A DNA stretch of 64,000 nt, from positions 69,547,683-69,611,682 of the forward strand of contig NW_023601433.1 in NCBI RefSeq assembly GCF_014898055.3. Direction: 5' to 3'. Position numbers and translations under genes: made by a program. Position 1 is the stretch's first letter. Every line of letters starts with the position of its first letter. This stretch comes from Talpa occidentalis. Taxonomy: Eukaryota; Chordata; Mammalia; Eulipotyphla; Talpidae. The notes under the pieces are model-generated. The model was given only the letters and a program-made list of their open reading frames with translations, made no database searches and had not been told where the DNA came from. This document shows, piece by piece, positions 59,673-64,000 of this stretch.

Positions 59673-60260
59673 TGTAACAGGGTGGTCCCCAGGAAAGGGG
59701 GAGGTTCCCTGCCCCACCCAAGGGAGGGTGGAGCTGAGCCGGAAGAGGAGAAGCTGCAGAAGAAACTGAGGAAGGAAGCAGGATGGAGCCAGGAGACCTG
59801 GAGGAGGCGCATGGAGCCTAGAGACGTGAAGAAACTGCGCTTGTCTTTTGGTCGTGGACTGGGTGACACAGATGTGGGTGAGACCCAAGGGGAGGTGACA
59901 ATGGCAGCTTTTATCTTGATGTTGATTTTGCTCTTTTCCTTCTGGGCTTGTCTGGTTGTTTCTGACCCTTTGCTGTGGGTCCCCACTGGAAGATGCTTTA
60001 GACTTGTGGCAGGCTTTGGGGCCTTGTTCTGGGCCGATCCCATATGGATGGAGTTTTACCCACGAGGGGACGGGTAACTTTGGGTGCTTGATTTAGAAAC
60101 TAGACTCTTTGCCTTACCTGTATTGTTTCCTAGTTTTATTAAAGTTCCTTCCCATTAAAGTGTCATATGTTTTGTGTTGATGCGGCGGATGGCAGAACCC
60201 ATTTAGAACAGGCAGGTTTGCGGGGTTTGGGCTGCCCCTCTCTCTCCCTGTCCTATAACA
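59673..60260 (+). mobile_element. class-I ERV solo LTR, copy 1 (588 bp)
   Basis: Starts TGTAACAGGGTGGTCCCCAG and ends CTGTCCTATAACA, flanked by the 4-bp duplication GTAC (59669-59672 and 60261-60264). The 4-bp duplication is typical of gammaretrovirus-like ERVs. ATTAAA poly-A-type signals occur near 60137 and 60154. No primer-binding site follows, so it is a solo LTR. Its sister copy is at 61780-62369. Confidence 0.92.
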
Positions 60261-61489
60261 GTACAACATAGGCGTTAAAATGTCAGTCCTCAAATATACA
60301 GTAGTGTATGAAATACAGTCCTGCTTTTCTAAGAATCAGCTTTTTGTTAAAATGGGAAGAAAGAAGTCCTGGAAATCATCTAATCAGTTTACAGATATGA
60401 ACTCGAAAATCCAGAGAATTAACAGAATTTTTCAGAATCAGCCAATTAACTAGCACAATCACAGCATGCAAGTGCTTCTACACTTATCAAAGGCTCCTTC
60501 TTTCTACCAGACTATCTGACTTCTCCAGCAAAAGGGTTTCCCCATAGCTGGGGAGGAGGTAAAACTCAAAAGCTAGTATACGTAAGCGCTTTCCTCCTGC
60601 CATTGAAGCCCAGCTACCACCAGGAAGGCCAAACCAGGTCAACCTGCCTTTGCATTCAGACACACGCCATCTAGTCTGCCCTTTTGAAATAGGCCTGTTT
60701 CTTCAGAGATTTCCATTTGTCTTTCTTATTTATTCAAACCTTATTTTCACTCATCAACCAGAGCCCCCAGGTAGAATAAGAAGGCCAAATAGGAGCTTGA
60801 GGAGAGAGGCTGCCCCTGGGCCATCTAGATTACAGAGGCAACTGGGTTGGGGTGAACCCTCATTTTGAACCAGATATTTAAACTAACTGTTCAAGCATTC
60901 AAACTTAACTTCTTTTCAGCTCAAACGCTATTATGCATAGTGTTAAATGACATCGATGAAGCCACTTTTTAAAACTTTATTTGAACATTAAACTCTACTC
61001 ACATCGGCCCAGTTTATAGTTACATTGCTTAAGTAACAAAGTTACCAAGTTATTACATCCATACATATATGCATGTCAGCAATTTGAAAGCTTTCAGTAT
61101 TAGAACAAAGGAAGAGCTCAGAAAGTGATTGACTGACTAACATTACAAAAGGCACCTAAAACTCAGTCAATAGTCACTGCAAAACCAATTCCTCCTCTTT
61201 GTTTTCTTGCCCTTCTTAGTTGCTCTTCAGCCTCTTATCTCTCCTTCAATACTGTGGACCTACCATTCCAATCATTCCTATCCCTTTATTCTCCTTTCCC
61301 TGCCATTATTCCTTTCTCAGCCTACTTTTCTCCGCCACACCCTAAATTGGCCATCAAATAGAAATACGCAAATACAATTTTTATCATTTGCTCTACATTT
61401 TTAATAGGCAGAATTGCGAGTTTTAAAAGCAGATAAATTGAATACTGTGATACTTTTCAGTAAAGAAGCAGGATGGCGGGGGAGATGAG

Positions 61490-61685
61490 CGCATGCATCT
61501 GGAGTTTGACTCAGGACCCACCCTGCTCTGCAGCTTCTCAGCTGTGTGACTAAGCAAGAGACTTAACCCCTTCTCATTTGTTTCCTGTCAAGTGGGAACG
61601 TGAATATCATCTCTCTGTAGGGTTGTTGTAAGAATTAAAGGCAGTTCTATGGAAGGGCCTGACACAGTGCGTTATGTTACTTAGA
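61490..61685 (+). mobile_element. MIR SINE
   Basis: CATCTGGAGTTTGACTCAGG, CTCAGCTGTGTGACTAAGCA, AGGGTTGTTGTAAGAATTAA and CCTGACACAGTGCGTTATGT match MIR in order. Confidence 0.88.
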
Positions 61686-61751
61686 GCTCTCACAGACCAC
61701 TGAACTAAAGCTCTTTGTGATGTTTCTCAGCCTGTTAGGTGTTTGATGCTA

Positions 61752-62369
61752 TGGTGGAATAAAAATTAAAAGGGGGGATTGTAACAGGGTGGTCCCCAGG
61801 AAAGGGGGAGGTTCCCTGCCCCACCCAAGGGAGGGTGGAGCTGAGCTGGAAGAGGAGAAGCTGCAGAAGAGACTGAGGAAGGAAGCAGGATGGAGCCAGG
61901 AGACCTGGAGGAGGCGCATGGAGCCTAGAGACACGTGAAGAAACTGTGCTTGTCTTTTGGTCGTGGCCTGGGTGACACAGATGTGGGTGAGATCCGTGAA
62001 GAGGTGACAATGGCAGCTTTTATCTTGATGTTGATTTTGCTCTTTTCCTTCCGGGCTTGTCTGGTTGTTTCTGACCCTTTTCTGTGGGTCCCCACTGGAA
62101 GATGCTTTAGACTTGTGGCAGGCTTTGGGGCCTTGCTCTGGGCCGATCCCATATGGATGGACTTTTACCCACGAGGGGACGGGTAACTTTGGGTGCTTCA
62201 TTTAGAAACTAGACTCTTTGCCTTACCTGTATTGTTTCCTAGTTTTATTAAAGTTCCTTCCCATTAAAGTCTCCTATGTTTTGTGTTGATGCGGCGGATG
62301 GCAGAACCCATTTAGAATAGGCAGGTTTGCGGGGTTTGGGCTGCCCCTCTTTCTCCCTGTCCTATACCA
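61752..62369 (+). mobile_element. class-I ERV LTR copy 2 with polypurine-tract stub
   Basis: The LTR proper is 61780-62369 (590 bp), nearly identical to copy 1, and ends CTATACCA rather than CTATAACA. Directly upstream is AAAATTAAAAGGGGGGAT, the layout of a retroviral polypurine tract before a 3' LTR, so this is a 3' LTR with about 28 bp of internal sequence. ATGCTA occurs just before this stub (61746-61751) and directly after the LTR (62370-62375), suggesting that the truncated unit is bounded there. Confidence 0.88.
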
Positions 62370-62462
62370 ATGCTACGAGGCTAGTTACGGGCACAGGGAT
62401 ATCTCTCTCTTTCCTCCCTTGCCATGCTGCAACGCTGCAACGGTGAGAGGGCAGCTGGCCAC

Positions 62463-62957
62463 TGTAACTGCTCTATAACTGAAATGGGTTGGCCTGAGTG
62501 TGGGTCCTCACCCACACGCTTAAAGGGACTTATAACAAGCCTCAACTGCATGCACACACACAAAAAGGTTAAGAAAGGGTTTATTTACAAAAAGGGGAAT
62601 GAAGGGAAGAATAACCCAAGGAGAAAGAGAGAGAGATATTGGTAAATGCATCCTACCAGTTCCACTGAGCTGGGATCCCAAGAGCACACTGAATGCTGGC
62701 AAAACCAACGACCTCCAAGGCCCACATGTCTGGTTATATACCAAGCCTGGCTGCTTAAGTCCACCCTCAGGCCCCAGCAACCCTTCCTTCGGTGGTGGTG
62801 ACATCATGGGATCTGTAGTCCTTGGTGCCTTGGATCTCTTTCGTCTGGGGTGGGGTAGAGTCCATAAAACCTGAGTTTGTGGAGTTCGTTCAGGACATCC
62901 TCTCCCCGCAACACAACCTTCAGCCAATGAAGTGGTCTGGCTGGATTTCTCCTAACA
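62463..62957 (-). mobile_element. antisense ERV LTR
   Basis: On the minus strand it begins TGTTAGGAGAAATCCAGCC. It carries a GGTATATAACC TATA-like box (about 62733-62743) and a TAAATAAACCC poly-A signal (about 62576-62586), followed by a T/G-rich region. Order and spacing fit U3-R-U5. The end is uncertain (candidates 62463 or 62481). A purine-rich run lies between it and the env-like frame upstream. Confidence 0.6.
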
Positions 62958-63028
62958 ATAATTGGGAGGCCTCCATTCTTCATTTTTCATGCCTGTAGTT
63001 TCCCCTGCAAACTATTATCTGTGGAAAA

Positions 63029-63285
63029 TTAATGATCTGCGTATTTTGGCAATGTTAGTTGTATCCCTGTACAGATAATGTTTCTGCTAATCCCATAGTC
63101 ACCCTCTTCATCAGAGTTGGTTTCTGGGGCACCACTTTGCTGATCTCTGTGTCTCTTGTACAAAGCCTTTTGTAGGAAGTGAGCAATGCACATAATGAGA
63201 GAGAAGATGACCAAAATAGCACACCACACAAAGATACACAGATGGATATCCCAGAGGTCAAGCCAAGAAAAAATTTAATTTACAA
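63029..63285 (-). pseudogene. possible retroviral env membrane-anchor remnant
   Basis: The minus-strand frame has a strongly hydrophobic segment (WCAILVIFSLIMCIAHFL), then a basic stop-transfer stretch (KRHRD) and an acidic tail ending at a stop at 63029-63031. It lies directly upstream, on the same strand, of a candidate LTR, the expected position for the transmembrane/cytoplasmic end of env in a provirus. No further env, pol or gag sequence is recognised, and a stop occurs just upstream of the fragment. A non-viral origin is possible. It is not an intact gene. Confidence 0.45.
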
Positions 63286-63569
63286 TATTATGCTTAGAAA
63301 GCAATTCCTTGCAGTCCCTAACCTGAAGTCCTTATTTTTAAATTCCTTAATTAAAATAATAATAATTAAATATGATATGGGATTTCCCCTCCTATATTAG
63401 TAGAAGGAAATATGAAATAAAACATGAAAAATTGAGATTTTTTTCCCCTCATGGTCAGGTGGTGTTCTGGATTAACTCTCTCATCCAGTGCCGAACCAAA
63501 AAAAAAAAAAAAAAAGGAGGTGTTGTAACCATTTAGAATTTTTCTATAAATAAAATTAAGTAATCCAAT

Positions 63570-63898
63570 GGCGCTAGAAGGGATCATGCTCAGCGAAATA
63601 AGTCAGAAAGAAAAAGAAAAACACCGGATGGTCTCACTCATGGCAGGAATTTAGAAAACCTAAATAAGGGACCAGAAAAAAGACTAATTAATAAAAAAAA
63701 TGAAAATCAACAAGCAACTCTAAACCTGAGACACACTGGGGGTGGGGGTGTGAGGGCAGGCAGAGGAAGGATTAGGGTCAAAATAAGGGGGGGGGTGCAA
63801 TTGTATGGGGAATATAACTAAAATGAAAATGCATACATTGTGCAAAAATGAAAAATGATGCAAGAATTATATAAAATAAAATATTAAAAAATGAAATA
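63570..63898 (+). mobile_element. 5'-truncated young L1 insertion
   Basis: Flanked by AAAATTAAGTAATCCAAT (63552-63569 and 63899-63916). It encodes the very end of L1 ORF2 (MVSLMAGI then stop) and the 3' UTR with a G-rich tract. Same family as the L1 part at 30972-31862. Confidence 0.93.
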
Positions 63899-64000
63899 AA
63901 AATTAAGTAATCCAATAAGCAATAACACCATAACACTGCATATTTGCTTTAAAATTTTAAGTCCCTCATCTTTAACTCTGTTTCCATCATTTAAGGCAAA

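Larger units (their letters stand above)
46734..64000 (-). other. ARHGAP21 upstream intron (partial, 17.3 kb)
   Basis: From the 3' splice site of the first visible PDZ exon to the right edge. No exon with ARHGAP21 wording is visible. It is the most repeat-dense part of the window, with several LTRs, old and young L1 pieces, MIRs and five SINEs. 52000-53370, 53530-56960 and 60270-61480 show nothing I can name. Confidence 0.75.

Noticed and set aside
59682..60077. 131-codon open frame as a new gene
   Set aside because: It lies wholly inside a solo LTR, the same region recurs in the sister LTR, and the upstream half of the frame is not kept there.
62520..62927. 135-codon minus-strand open frame
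   Set aside because: It falls inside the candidate antisense LTR (U3-R region) and has no recognisable domain.

Overview
This window is mammalian genomic DNA that lies entirely inside one gene, ARHGAP21, transcribed from the minus strand. The gene encodes a large PDZ-PH-RhoGAP protein. I can place twelve coding exons from splice sites and reading-frame continuity. In transcription order (plus-strand coordinates descending) they are 46554-46733, 44084-44108, 29481-29573, 27729-27807, 25179-25233, 18385-18414, 15201-17094, 9510-9668, 9260-9362, 5989-6025, 3598-3723 and 726-1010. They join with no frame break into 3066 nt (1022 codons). The first four or five build the PDZ domain. The 1.9-kb exon encodes a long, Ser-rich, probably disordered linker. 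The last two build most of the PH domain. The initiator-ATG exon lies beyond the right edge and the RhoGAP domain beyond the left edge. I see no second protein-coding gene, no promoter or CpG island, and no functional RNA gene.

The host is probably a bat, and my best guess is the horseshoe/roundleaf side of Yinpterochiroptera. The reasons are at least fifteen copies of a tRNA-derived SINE whose head reads GGCCTCCCTGGTGGCGCAG and whose tail reads AATAAATAAATCTTT, young L1 insertions, and a CpG-rich piggyBac relic of the kind active in bats. The family assignment is from memory; the gene identity is much firmer.

Layout. 1-9.3 kb holds the PH-side exons with SINEs nested in old L1 and L2-like sequence. 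9.3-17.1 kb holds two linker exons, a MaLR LTR and the giant exon. 17-30 kb holds the PDZ exons, including a 30-nt in-frame microexon, and a 24-nt 'tailless' U6 insertion. 29.6-44 kb is one long intron with a U6-L1 chimeric retrocopy (18-bp target-site duplication) and an internally deleted piggyBac element (TTAA to TTAA). 44-46.7 kb holds the two most upstream exons. 46.7-64 kb is intron rich in LTR elements: a gammaretrovirus-like LTR, a MaLR LTR, two sister class-I LTRs, and an antisense endogenous-retrovirus remnant keeping a membrane-anchor-like reading frame next to its LTR.

The items most worth a second look are the microexon with a UGC motif at its 3' splice site, the U6-L1 chimera, the miniature U6 insertion, the piggyBac derivative with paired palindromes and a residual transposase start, the tandem splice donor in the PH domain, and the LTR that keeps a polypurine-tract stub.
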